Positions 24,655 to 31,296 of a stretch of 31,296 nucleotides of DNA are shown here, in pieces. The stretch's first letter is position 1; each line of letters begins with the position of its first letter. Made by a program: the position numbers and the translations under genes. Below the pieces are notes generated by a model, which was not told the DNA's origin, searched no databases, and saw only the letters and a program-made list of their open reading frames with translations. The stretch lies in NCBI GenBank assembly GCA_002421985.1, contig DISF01000065.1, positions 1-31,296 on the forward strand, given 5' to 3'. The DNA is from Roseovarius sp. UBA6217 (GTDB lineage: Bacteria > Pseudomonadota > Alphaproteobacteria > Rhodobacterales > Rhodobacteraceae).

Positions 24655-24682
24655 CGCCTCCTGTCCCCCGCGCGCAATCAAG
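24655..24682. repeat. copy 2 of the 28-base dispersed repeat
   Basis: GCCTCCTGTCCCCCGCGCG followed by CAATCAAGC nearly repeats 9305-9332. It sits directly after the palindromic repeat at 24573-24632, so these blocks may form one composite element. Confidence 0.6.
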
Positions 24683-24714
24683 CAACATGCTCCAGCCGAG
24701 CAGGGGCAGGGCGG

Positions 24715-25413
24715 TCAGGCGCCCCTGCGCCGCTTGCCCCCGTCCTCGGGCTTGCGCTCGGGCGGATAGACCAGCCCCGCCGAGATCACCAGCTTGGCCG
24801 CGTCCTCGATCGACATATCAAGCTCGATCACGTCCTCGCGCGGGAAGTAAAGCAAGAACCCCGAGGTCGGGTTGGGCGTGGTCGGAACAAAGACGCTGAG
24901 CAGATCGCTGTCGGTCTGCGCCCTGTCGTTGATCTCGCCGCGCGCCTCGGTCGAGATGAAGCCGATGGCCCAGATATCCTTGCGCGGATATTGCACGAGG
25001 CAGGCCTTCTCGAAGCTGCGATCGGATTGGGCAAAGACGGTCTCGGCGATCTGCTTCACCCCCGAATAGATCGAGCGCACAACCGGCATCCGGTTCACCA
25101 GCGATTCGGCAAAACGGATCAGAGAGCGCCCGATCAGACCCTTGGCGATCCAGCCCACAACAATCGTGAACACCAGAAAGATGATGACGCCGACGCCGCG
25201 CAGGTTGATTCCGATATATTGCTCGGGCTGAAAGCCTGCGGGGATAAGCGGCAGCACCATCCCGTCCACCCAGCCCGCCACTGTCCAGATCAGCCACAGC
25301 GTGAGACCGACCGGCGCGACCACCACCAGCCCGGTGAGAAAACTGGATCGAAGGCCCGACAGGCGGCGCGGCTTGCGCGGCTCGGGCGGCGGGTCGTCGA
25401 AGAGCGTGTTCAT
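24715..25413 (-). CDS. DUF502 inner-membrane protein
   Basis: A 232-residue protein of the DUF502 family. After a proline- and arginine-rich start (PPPEPRKPRRLSG) come two membrane segments (about 24-49 and 73-92), then the conserved cytoplasmic part: NRMPVVRSIYSGVKQIAETVF, KACLVQYPRKDIWAIGFISTEA, SVFVPTTPNPTSGFLLYFPREDVIELDMSIEDAAKLVISAGLV. The motif VFVPTTPNPTSG is the family hallmark. Function is not established in the sources I know. The ATG at 25413 has AGGA eight bases upstream. It is divergent from rpsB across 255 bases. Confidence 0.9.
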   Translation of the reverse strand: MNTLFDDPPPEPRKPRRLSGLRSSFLTGLVVVAPVGLTLWLIWTVAGWVDGMVLPLIPAGFQPEQYIGINLRGVGVIIFLVFTIVVGWIAKGLIGRSLIRFAESLVNRMPVVRSIYSGVKQIAETVFAQSDRSFEKACLVQYPRKDIWAIGFISTEARGEINDRAQTDSDLLSVFVPTTPNPTSGFLLYFPREDVIELDMSIEDAAKLVISAGLVYPPERKPEDGGKRRRGA

Positions 25414-25518
25414 CGCCAGGATCCTGTCTGTGCCACCTCTGTGCCACCGCCGTTATCTAGCCATGATGCGCCGCCGCGACAATGGGCATCCGAGTGACCC
25501 GTCGCCATATGCCAGGGG

Positions 25519-25547
25519 TTGCGCCGCGCGCATGGCGGGGCTATACG
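25519..25547 (+). promoter_or_regulatory. predicted rpsB promoter
   Basis: TTGCGC (25519-25524) and TATACG (25542-25547) are spaced by 17 bases. The start would fall about 115 bases before the rpsB ATG, leaving a long leader in which autoregulation by S2 is possible, as known in other bacteria, though no S2-binding fold was verified here. Confidence 0.45.
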
Positions 25548-25668
25548 CGCGGAACTGAAAACCCGCAGGCACGGGCGGGCCATCCGGGGGAGACATCCCC
25601 GCTGGTCCACCGGTTGAAGCAGCCGCTTCTCTCCCCGTGCCGAGGCGCAAACCGGAAAAGGAACGGAT

Positions 25669-26445
25669 ATGGCTCTTCCCGAGTTCACTCTGCGTCAGCT
25701 TTTGGAAGCTGGCGTTCACTTTGGCCACCAGACGCAGCGCTGGAATCCCCGCATGGGCGAATTCATCTACGGTGCGCGCAACGGTATCCACATCATCGAC
25801 CTGACGCAGACCGTGCCGATGCTCGACGCGGCCCTCAACGTCATCCGCGAGACCGTGGCCAGGAACGGCCGGGTGCTGTTTGTCGGCACCAAGCGGCAGG
25901 CGGCGCAGCCGGTGGCCGAGGCGGCCGAGAAATGCGCGCAGTATTACATGAACCACCGCTGGCTTGGCGGCACGCTGACCAACTGGCAGACGGTGTCGAA
26001 ATCCATCCAGCGCCTCAAGCAGATCGACGAAGCGCTTGAGACCGGGGCCGAGGGCCTGACCAAGAAAGAGCGTCTTGGCATCGAGCGCGATCAGGCCAAG
26101 CTTCAGGCGAGCCTTGGCGGTATCCGCGAAATGGGCGGCGTGCCCGATCTTCTGTTTGTCATCGACGTGAAGAAAGAGGCGCTTGCCGTGGCCGAGGCCA
26201 ACAAGCTCGGCATCCCGGTCGTGGCTGTGGTCGATACCAACTGCTCGCCCGACGGAATCGACTATATCATCCCCGGCAACGATGACGCAGCGCGTGCCAT
26301 CGCGCTCTACTGCGATCTCGCAAGCCGCGCCGCGCTTGACGGCATGTCGGCACAGCTTGGTGCCGCCGGTGTCGATATCGGCGCGCTCGAGACCGCGCCG
26401 GTCGAAGAGGTCATCGCCGAAGCGATCGAGAGCACCGACGCCTGA
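25669..26445 (+). CDS. rpsB: 30S ribosomal protein S2
   Basis: A 258-residue ribosomal protein of the small subunit, close to the usual length. FTLRQLLEAGVHFGHQTQRWNPRMGEFIYGARNGIHIIDL at 6-45, GRVLFVGTKRQA, MNHRWLGGTLTNWQTV and IPVVAVVDTNCSPDGIDYIIPGNDDAARAI are diagnostic S2 sequences. The C-terminus is acidic (EEVIAEAIESTDA). The ATG follows AAGGA with good spacing. tsf follows after 75 bases, the near-universal rpsB-tsf pairing, and a strong terminator closes the unit. Confidence 0.98.
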   Translation: MALPEFTLRQLLEAGVHFGHQTQRWNPRMGEFIYGARNGIHIIDLTQTVPMLDAALNVIRETVARNGRVLFVGTKRQAAQPVAEAAEKCAQYYMNHRWLGGTLTNWQTVSKSIQRLKQIDEALETGAEGLTKKERLGIERDQAKLQASLGGIREMGGVPDLLFVIDVKKEALAVAEANKLGIPVVAVVDTNCSPDGIDYIIPGNDDAARAIALYCDLASRAALDGMSAQLGAAGVDIGALETAPVEEVIAEAIESTDA

Positions 26446-26520
26446 GCCGTCACGAAACCGTCACGGGCGGCGGGGCATTCCGTCTCCCGATGACCCGCAA
26501 TATTTGAGGAGAGCCAAGAG

Positions 26521-27393
26521 ATGGCGATCACTGCTGCAATGGTGAAAGAACTGCGCGACAGCACGGGCGCAGGCATGATGGACGCGAAAAAGGCGCTCAC
26601 GGAAACGGGCGGCGACATGGAGGCGGCCGTTGACTGGCTGCGCACCAAGGGGCTGTCGAAGGCGGCCAAGAAATCCGGGCGCACCGCCGCCGAGGGGCTT
26701 GTTGCCGTGCGCGTCGAGGGCGGCGTGGGCGTCGCCGTCGAGATCAACTCCGAGACCGATTTCGTCGCCAAGAACGCCGAATTCCAGACCATGGTGGCCG
26801 ATATCGCCGGGGCGGCGCTTGGCGTGTCCGATCTCGAGGCGCTGAGCGGGGCCGCGCTGAATGGCAAGACGGTGGCCGATGTCGTCACCGAGAAGATCGC
26901 CAAGATCGGCGAGAACATGTCGCTGCGCCGGATGGCGCGCGTCGAGGGCGCGGGCGTTGTATCTTATGTCCACAATGCCGCCGCCGAGGGCATGGGCAAG
27001 ATCGGCGTTCTGGTGGCCTTCGACGGCGACGAGGGCTTTGCCCGCCAGGTCGCCATGCATATCGCCGCGTCGAACCCGGCAGCGCTTGACGAGGCCGCGC
27101 TTGATCCGGCGCTGGTCGAAAAGGAACGTCAGATCCAGATGGATATCGCGCGCGAATCGGGCAAGCCCGAGGCCGTGATCGAAAAGATGATCGTTGGCCG
27201 GATGAAGAAATTCATGGCCGAGTCGACGCTGCTTGGCCAGGCCTTCGTGATGAACCCCGATCTGACGGTTGAGGCCGCCGCCAAGGAGGCGGGCACCGCG
27301 ATCACCGGTTTCGTGCGCCTTGAGGTGGGCGAGGGGATCGAGAAGAAGCAGGAAGATTTCGCCGCCGAGGTGGCCAAGGTGGCCCAGGGGTGA
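26521..27393 (+). CDS. tsf: translation elongation factor Ts
   Basis: A 290-residue guanine nucleotide exchange factor that regenerates EF-Tu-GTP. The N-terminal UBA-like domain and hinge read MVKELRDSTGAGMMDAKKALTETGGDMEAAVDWLRTKG, followed by EINSETDFVAKN (the TDFVA motif that contacts EF-Tu) and the second core subdomain with FVMNPDLTVEAAAKEAG. Length is typical of bacterial EF-Ts. GAGGAG precedes the ATG. pyrH, which often follows tsf in bacteria, is absent; a terminator ends the operon instead. Confidence 0.98.
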   Translation: MAITAAMVKELRDSTGAGMMDAKKALTETGGDMEAAVDWLRTKGLSKAAKKSGRTAAEGLVAVRVEGGVGVAVEINSETDFVAKNAEFQTMVADIAGAALGVSDLEALSGAALNGKTVADVVTEKIAKIGENMSLRRMARVEGAGVVSYVHNAAAEGMGKIGVLVAFDGDEGFARQVAMHIAASNPAALDEAALDPALVEKERQIQMDIARESGKPEAVIEKMIVGRMKKFMAESTLLGQAFVMNPDLTVEAAAKEAGTAITGFVRLEVGEGIEKKQEDFAAEVAKVAQG

Positions 27394-27428
27394 TGCAGGG
27401 CTGAATTACCCCTATGACCGATCGCGAC

Positions 27429-27455
27429 AAAGGCCCCCGGTTTCGGGGGCCTTTT
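27429..27455 (+). terminator. Rho-independent terminator of rpsB-tsf
   Basis: AAAGGCCCCCG (27429-27439) pairs with CGGGGGCCTTT (27444-27454) around GTTT and ends in TTTT, 36 bases after the tsf stop. A strong, textbook terminator. Confidence 0.92.
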
Positions 27456-27774
27456 GCGTCGGGCTGCGTCGGGACAAGAAAGCGGCGGCGCGCCCGAGGA
27501 CGCACCGCCTTGACCGGTCGACATTGGGGATGAACGCCGGTCAAGCCGAACCGGCTGCCAACACCGAAAAAAGGTGCCGACAGCCGGATGCCAGCAAAGC
27601 CGGAAGAAAGCCGCCCCCACGAAAAAATATGGGATTAACGTGCCTTCCAGTTGTCCCAGGCCCAAAGGCCACCACTCACGGAACGCCGCATCTTTGTGGC
27701 TTTACGCGACGTAAGGAAAGTAAGGGATTCCTTACCATGCTCGTATCATATTGATATCAAAAAATTTAAAGCAC
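27456..27774. other. gap between the tsf terminator and luxR with two tandem hairpins
   Basis: No gene is convincing in these 319 bases. CTTGACCGG (27509-27517) and CCGGTCAAG (27537-27545) form a nine-base inverted repeat. Right after it CCGGCTG (27551-27557) pairs with CAGCCGG (27581-27587), with CACC/GGTG inside around a run of A. On the minus strand the A run becomes a T run in the loop, so neither hairpin is a standard terminator. The end (27740-27770) is AT-rich and lies just downstream of the luxR stop. Confidence 0.45.
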
Positions 27775-28533
27775 TCAGCGTCGGTCGAAGATGAATATCT
27801 GGTTCTGGAATGCGGCCTTGAGGATCGCCTGGGCGGTCGTCTCTACCGACAGCGCGCGCCGCGCAAGCCGCAGATGCTTTTCCACGGTGGCGGGCGTCAG
27901 CCCCATCAGCAGGGCGATATCCTGCACCGTCTTGCCGTCGCCGACCCAGTCGAGCACCTCGCGCTGCCGGTCGGTCAGCGGCTGGCGTGGCGAATCGTAG
28001 GGCAGGGACATGATGCAGCGATGCGCCACGTTGTTGAGCGCGAGGATATCCGCGCCGTCGCGCTGCCAGAGCGCGTCCACCTCGGCCTGCGTCATGCCCG
28101 CCCGTGCGGTCAGCGCAATCGCCGCCTTCATGCGCGGGCGCAGCGACCGAAAGCTGATCGAATAGCCCGCCGTCACACCGTGCTTGCGGTTGAAGGCGAT
28201 GACTGCGCGCTCTTCGGGGGTGAAATCATCGGCCTTGAGCCGCGCATCGAGCACCGACCAGGAACCCGCGCCGTCATTCTCCAGCGACCAGCGCACCATC
28301 GGCGCGTGGAAATACAGCCCGTCATTCACGAACGGCCCGGCATAATCGGGATCATGGTTGGTCAGCACGAGGAAATCCTCGGGGCAGCCCAGCGAATGGG
28401 CGGTGCGGAACTGCGTCGAGCCATAGAGCAGCCGGTCAAACCCATAGCCCGCCATCAGCCGTGTGTGAGCATTCCACAGCTCTTCCATCGTGCTGGCATC
28501 GAGCAGCCGACCGAGCACCGCCGGGTCGATCAT
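27775..28533 (-). CDS. LuxR-type regulator with autoinducer-binding domain, no luxI nearby
   Basis: A 252-residue regulator of typical LuxR length. The N-terminal autoinducer-binding domain covers about 15-165 and the C-terminal helix-turn-helix about 186-245 (LTDRQREVLDWVGDGKTVQDIALLMGLTPATVEKHLRLARRAL). In the ligand pocket Trp82 and Trp92 occur in HAPMVRWSLENDGAGSWS, but the Asp-Pro pair that contacts the homoserine lactone amide in classical receptors reads Ala77-Pro78. The ATG at 28533 overlaps the aroQ stop by four bases (ATGA), so it is translated with aroQ. No luxI-type synthase is present in the window, so it may be an orphan receptor responding to a foreign or altered signal. Confidence 0.9.
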   Translation of the reverse strand: MIDPAVLGRLLDASTMEELWNAHTRLMAGYGFDRLLYGSTQFRTAHSLGCPEDFLVLTNHDPDYAGPFVNDGLYFHAPMVRWSLENDGAGSWSVLDARLKADDFTPEERAVIAFNRKHGVTAGYSISFRSLRPRMKAAIALTARAGMTQAEVDALWQRDGADILALNNVAHRCIMSLPYDSPRQPLTDRQREVLDWVGDGKTVQDIALLMGLTPATVEKHLRLARRALSVETTAQAILKAAFQNQIFIFDRR

Positions 28534-28973
28534 CCCCGGCGCTCCAGATGACCGCGCATCGCGTCGATGGCCAGCACATAGCCCTGCGCGCCAAAGCCGC
28601 AGATTACCCCAAGCGCCACGCGCGCGATATAGGAGCGGTGGCGAAACGCCTCGCGGGCGTGGATATTCGACAAGTGCAGCTCGATCACGGGCAATGCGAC
28701 CGAGGTGATCGCATCCATCAGCGCCACCGAGGTGTGGGTATAGGCCCCGGCATTGAGGATGATCCCGTCATGGCGGCCCTTGGCCGCATGGATGAGATCG
28801 ACAAGCGCGCCCTCGTGATTGCTTTGCGCGAACTCGACCGCAAGATCGTGCGCGTCCGCATGGGCGCGGCACATCGCCTCGATATCGGCAAGGGTCTCGT
28901 GGCCATAGACCTCGGGTTGGCGCGTGCCCAGCAGGTTGAGGTTGGGGCCATTCAGGATCAGGACGGATGCCAT
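28530..28973 (-). CDS. aroQ: type II 3-dehydroquinate dehydratase
   Basis: A 147-residue enzyme of the small dodecameric class that dehydrates 3-dehydroquinate to 3-dehydroshikimate in the shikimate pathway. Visible hallmarks are ILNGPNLNLLGTRQPEVYG at 6-24 with catalytic Tyr23 and Arg18, EFAQSNHEGALVDLIH at 47-62, ILNAGAYTHTSVAL (Asn74) and ELHLSNIHAREAFRHRS at 98-114 (His105). AACGAGGAG lies eight bases before the ATG. It is the first gene of an aroQ-luxR unit; no accB or accC, its frequent neighbours, are present. Confidence 0.96.
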   Translation of the reverse strand: MASVLILNGPNLNLLGTRQPEVYGHETLADIEAMCRAHADAHDLAVEFAQSNHEGALVDLIHAAKGRHDGIILNAGAYTHTSVALMDAITSVALPVIELHLSNIHAREAFRHRSYIARVALGVICGFGAQGYVLAIDAMRGHLERRG

Positions 28974-29041
28974 GCGAATTCTCCTCGTTAACTCCGTGAT
29001 ACCCTCGTTGGGCGCGCGCTGTCGAGGGGGCGGATTTCATG

Positions 29042-29091
29042 TGAACTATGCCGTCCAAGTGAACTATGCCGCCTGAACTATGCCGTCCAAG
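29042..29091. repeat. three direct copies of TGAACTATGCCG
   Basis: TGAACTATGCCGTCCAAG (29042-29059), TGAACTATGCCGCC (29060-29073) and TGAACTATGCCGTCCAAG (29074-29091) stand head to tail, the middle copy being four bases shorter. They lie in the AT-richer gap upstream of aroQ and downstream of the FAD oxidoreductase. The spacing fits an iteron-like or operator array better than CRISPR. Confidence 0.8.
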
Positions 29092-29093
29092 CG

Positions 29094-29105
29094 CATGATA
29101 TCATG
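29094..29105. promoter_or_regulatory. 12-base perfect palindrome
   Basis: CATGATATCATG follows directly after the three direct repeats, about 120 bases upstream of the aroQ start. It may be a dimer-binding site, possibly for the LuxR protein encoded in the same unit, but it is shorter than a normal lux box. Confidence 0.4.
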
Positions 29106-29235
29106 ACGTAATTTGTAATATGTGCCTTGCCGGACGATATATATTTAACATAATACTGATTATGCGCTATTTCGACGTGGTTGCCACTTCCCGCTTCCCG
29201 AACGCCCCTGATATCACAGGGCATGTGCGAAAATA

Positions 29236-30510
29236 TCAGAGCCGCGCCGCCATCAGGTGCACCATCTGCGCCGCCGCCTCGAACCCGAGCGTGCGCAGCG
29301 CGGCGAGCGCCTCGGCGTGGCTGTCCACGGCGGGCACCGGCAGCGCGTCTTCATCGCCTGCAAGCAGCGCCTGGGCCGCCGCCGCGCCAAACACCGTGCC
29401 CGGCGCGATGCCGCGCCCCGAATAGCCGAACACCGCCAGCCCCTCTGGCCCCAGCCGAAGGATGCGCGGCAGGTGATCCCCGGTCATGGCGATCCGCCCC
29501 GCCCAGACATGGGCGAGCGGCGCGTTGGCAAGGCGCGGATAGAGCTGCGCCAGCTTGCGGCGGGCCCAGCCCTCGTGGATCGTGCCGCCCGCGCCCATGC
29601 CGCCCAAAATCACGCGCCCGGCGGCATCGCGGCGCAACGAGGTCATGACCGGGCCGGTATCCCACGCCCCCTCGCCGCCGGGGAGCACCTCACCGGCGAT
29701 ATCGCGGTCCAGCGGCGTGGTCGCGATCTGGAAGAACTGCACCACCGGCAGGTCTGGCACATGCGTGCCCTCGGCGGCGTGGTGATAGGCGTTGGTGGCG
29801 ATCAGCAGCCGACGCGCGCGCAGCTTGCCGCCATCGGTGCGCAACACCCAGTGCCCGCCGTGATGCTGGCAGGCGCGCACGGGGCTATGCTCGAAGAGGC
29901 GCGCCCCGCCGGCGGTGGCGGCACGGGCAAGGCCGCGCGCATAGGCCAGCGGCTGGATCGTGCCGGCGCGCGGATCAAACAGCGCGCCGTGAAAGCGCGC
30001 CGATCCGGTGCGCCGCGCGGCCTCGTCGCGATCCAGCAGGGTGACCGGCGCGCCGCGCGCCTGCCCCTGCGTGGCGCGGCGCGTCAGATCGCGCAACCCG
30101 CCGGGCGCGTGCGCGAGGTGGAGCGTGCCGTTGCGACGTGGCTCGCAGGCGATCTCGTGCCGCTCGATCAGGTCGAAAACGTGGTCTGGCGCGGCGGCCA
30201 GCGTGGCGTTGAGCGCCTCACCCGGCCCCTCGCCCAGCCGCATGGCCACCGCGTCGGGCGGCAGCAACAGCCCGGCATCGACAAGCCCCACGTTGCGCCC
30301 CGAGCCGCCAAAGCCCACATGCGCAGCCTCGAGCAGCACCACCTCGGCACCCTTCTCTGCCGCCGCCAGCGCCGCCGACAGCCCGGTATAGCCACCGCCG
30401 ATGATCGCCAGATCGGCGCTGCGCTCGCCTTGCAGGTCGGGCGCGGAAAATATCTCCTGGGCGCTGGCCTGCCAGAGCGAGTTTATTTCAGTATTATTAT
30501 TTCTTTCCAG
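29236..30510 (-). CDS. FAD-dependent oxidoreductase (DAO family), non-canonical start
   Basis: A protein of about 424 residues of the DAO/glycine-oxidase-like family. The FAD-binding Rossmann motif is LAIIGGGYTGLSAALAAAEKGAEVVLLE, followed by GFGGSGRNVGLVDAG and the C-terminal MTGDHLPRILRLGPEGLAVFGYSGRGIAPGTVFG. Substrates of relatives are amines or amino acids; that of this protein is unknown. The frame is open back to a TGA at 30529-30531, yet between it and the Rossmann fold there is no ATG, GTG or TTG. Possible starts are CTG at 30510, with AAGG nine bases upstream, or ATA at 30486, where an ATG would give MNSLWQAS, a start like those of relatives. The annotated end uses CTG. It lies 24 bases after gcdH. 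Confidence 0.8.
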   Translation of the reverse strand: MERNNNTEINSLWQASAQEIFSAPDLQGERSADLAIIGGGYTGLSAALAAAEKGAEVVLLEAAHVGFGGSGRNVGLVDAGLLLPPDAVAMRLGEGPGEALNATLAAAPDHVFDLIERHEIACEPRRNGTLHLAHAPGGLRDLTRRATQGQARGAPVTLLDRDEAARRTGSARFHGALFDPRAGTIQPLAYARGLARAATAGGARLFEHSPVRACQHHGGHWVLRTDGGKLRARRLLIATNAYHHAAEGTHVPDLPVVQFFQIATTPLDRDIAGEVLPGGEGAWDTGPVMTSLRRDAAGRVILGGMGAGGTIHEGWARRKLAQLYPRLANAPLAHVWAGRIAMTGDHLPRILRLGPEGLAVFGYSGRGIAPGTVFGAAAAQALLAGDEDALPVPAVDSHAEALAALRTLGFEAAAQMVHLMAARL

Positions 30511-30534
30511 CTTATTGCGCCTTGTTCTTCATGT

Positions 30535-31296
30535 TCAGAAAAACGCCTGAAGCCCGGTTTGCGCGCGTCCGAGGATGAGCGCGTGAACGTCGTGGGTGCC
30601 CTCGTAGGTGTTCACCGTCTCGAGGTTGACCATGTGGCGAATGACCTGAAATTCCTCGGAAATGCCGTTGCCGCCATGCATGTCGCGGGCGTGGCGGGCA
30701 ATCTCCAGCGCCTTGCCGCAATTGTTGCGCTTGATGAGGCTTATCATTTCGGGCGCGGCACCCGCCTCGTCCATCAGCCGCCCCACTCGCAGGCAGGCTT
30801 GCAGGCCGAGCGCGATCTCGGTCTGCATATTGGCCAGCTTGAGCTGAAAAAGCTGCGTCTGCGCCAGCGGGCGGTTGAATTGCCGCCGGTCGAGCCCGTA
30901 TTGACGCGCCGCGAACCAGCAGAACTCGGCCGCGCCCATCACCCCCCAGGCGATCCCGTAGCGAGCGCGGTTGAGACATCCAAAAGGCCCTTTAAGCCCT
31001 TGAACATTCGGCAAAAGCGCGTCTTCGCCGACCTCGACCCCATCCATCACGATCTCGCCCGTGACCGAGGCGCGCAAGCTGAGTTTGCCGCCCACTTTGG
31101 GCGCGCTGAGGCCGGGCGTGCCGCGCTCCAGCACAAAGCCGCGAATGCGCCCGTCATGGGCATCGGATTTTGCCCAGATCACAAAGACATCGGCGATGGG
31201 GCTGTTGGAAATCCACATCTTGGAGCCGGTGAGGCGATAGCCGCCGTCGATTTTCTCGGCGCGGGTCTTCATCCCCGCCGGATCGCTGCCCGCGTC
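30535..31296 (-). CDS. gcdH: glutaryl-CoA dehydrogenase, 3' part
   Basis: The C-terminal 253 residues of an acyl-CoA dehydrogenase; the gene continues beyond the right edge. DAGSDPAGMKTRAEK followed by GGYRLTGSKMWISNSPIADVFVIWAK is characteristic of glutaryl-CoA dehydrogenases, as is the C-terminus VNTYEGTHDVHALILGRAQTG, whose glutamate (in YEGTHD) is the catalytic base. The enzyme oxidises and decarboxylates glutaryl-CoA to crotonyl-CoA in lysine, tryptophan and hydroxylysine breakdown. The stop lies 24 bases before the most likely start of the FAD oxidoreductase, so the two are probably one transcript. Confidence 0.93.
   Translation of the reverse strand, partial: DAGSDPAGMKTRAEKIDGGYRLTGSKMWISNSPIADVFVIWAKSDAHDGRIRGFVLERGTPGLSAPKVGGKLSLRASVTGEIVMDGVEVGEDALLPNVQGLKGPFGCLNRARYGIAWGVMGAAEFCWFAARQYGLDRRQFNRPLAQTQLFQLKLANMQTEIALGLQACLRVGRLMDEAGAAPEMISLIKRNNCGKALEIARHARDMHGGNGISEEFQVIRHMVNLETVNTYEGTHDVHALILGRAQTGLQAFF

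Noticed and set aside
27531..27754. 74-codon open frame after tsf
   Set aside because: It has no clear ribosome site, runs through two hairpins and has a composition unlike the neighbouring genes.
29042..29091. CRISPR array
   Set aside because: Only three copies, spacers too short and unequal, and no cas genes.

Overview
This window looks like chromosomal DNA of an alphaproteobacterium of the Rhodobacterales (Roseobacter/Rhodobacter type). The reasons are high G+C, the ihfB-lapA-trpF cluster, a RecQ with two HRDC domains, a Rhodobacterales-like acetolactate synthase and glutaryl-CoA dehydrogenase, and alphaproteobacterial palindromic repeats. No species can be named from the sequence alone.

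Layout. Bases 1-735 hold two small genes of phage or mobile-element type (a DUF5681 protein and a partner). They end just before the 3' end of an intact tRNA-Thr(TGT), so this may be one edge of an element integrated at that tRNA. Bases 1025-2436 carry a degenerate sulfotransferase-like protein and a GNAT acetyltransferase. Bases 2635-3996 are ihfB, a LapA-type membrane protein and trpF. Bases 4064-7871 are a branched-chain amino-acid locus: promoter, leader peptide with Leu/Val/Ile/Val codons, antiterminator/terminator pair, ilvB, an intervening GT87-type membrane glycosyltransferase gene, and ilvH. Bases 8276-9266 hold a CBS-domain protein and coaD, followed by a 450-base gap with a 105-base palindromic repeat element. 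A leftward block (9717-14450) holds a LysR regulator, the ribosome-rescue factor arfB with an unusual 5' leader, mepA, an Atg22/UMF1-like MFS transporter and a thioesterase-like protein. Rightward genes yggT, recQ, gdhA and yaaA follow. Then come a leftward hybrid histidine kinase and a thiolase, a rightward pentapeptide-like membrane protein bracketed by dispersed repeats, a DUF502 protein, rpsB-tsf with a strong terminator, and a leftward aroQ-luxR pair. The window ends with a FAD-dependent oxidoreductase that lacks a normal start codon and the 3' part of gcdH.

Most genes are ordinary housekeeping or metabolic genes. The points that stand out are regulatory or architectural. The ilv leader is a well-formed translational attenuator. 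A rare-codon 18-codon reading frame with a near-perfect Shine-Dalgarno sequence and a terminator/antiterminator pair precedes arfB, suggesting a possible translation-sensing control of ribosome rescue. A membrane glycosyltransferase gene splits ilvB from ilvH. A LuxR-type receptor without a local luxI is translationally coupled to the shikimate-pathway gene aroQ. The FAD oxidoreductase can only be read from a CTG or ATA codon.
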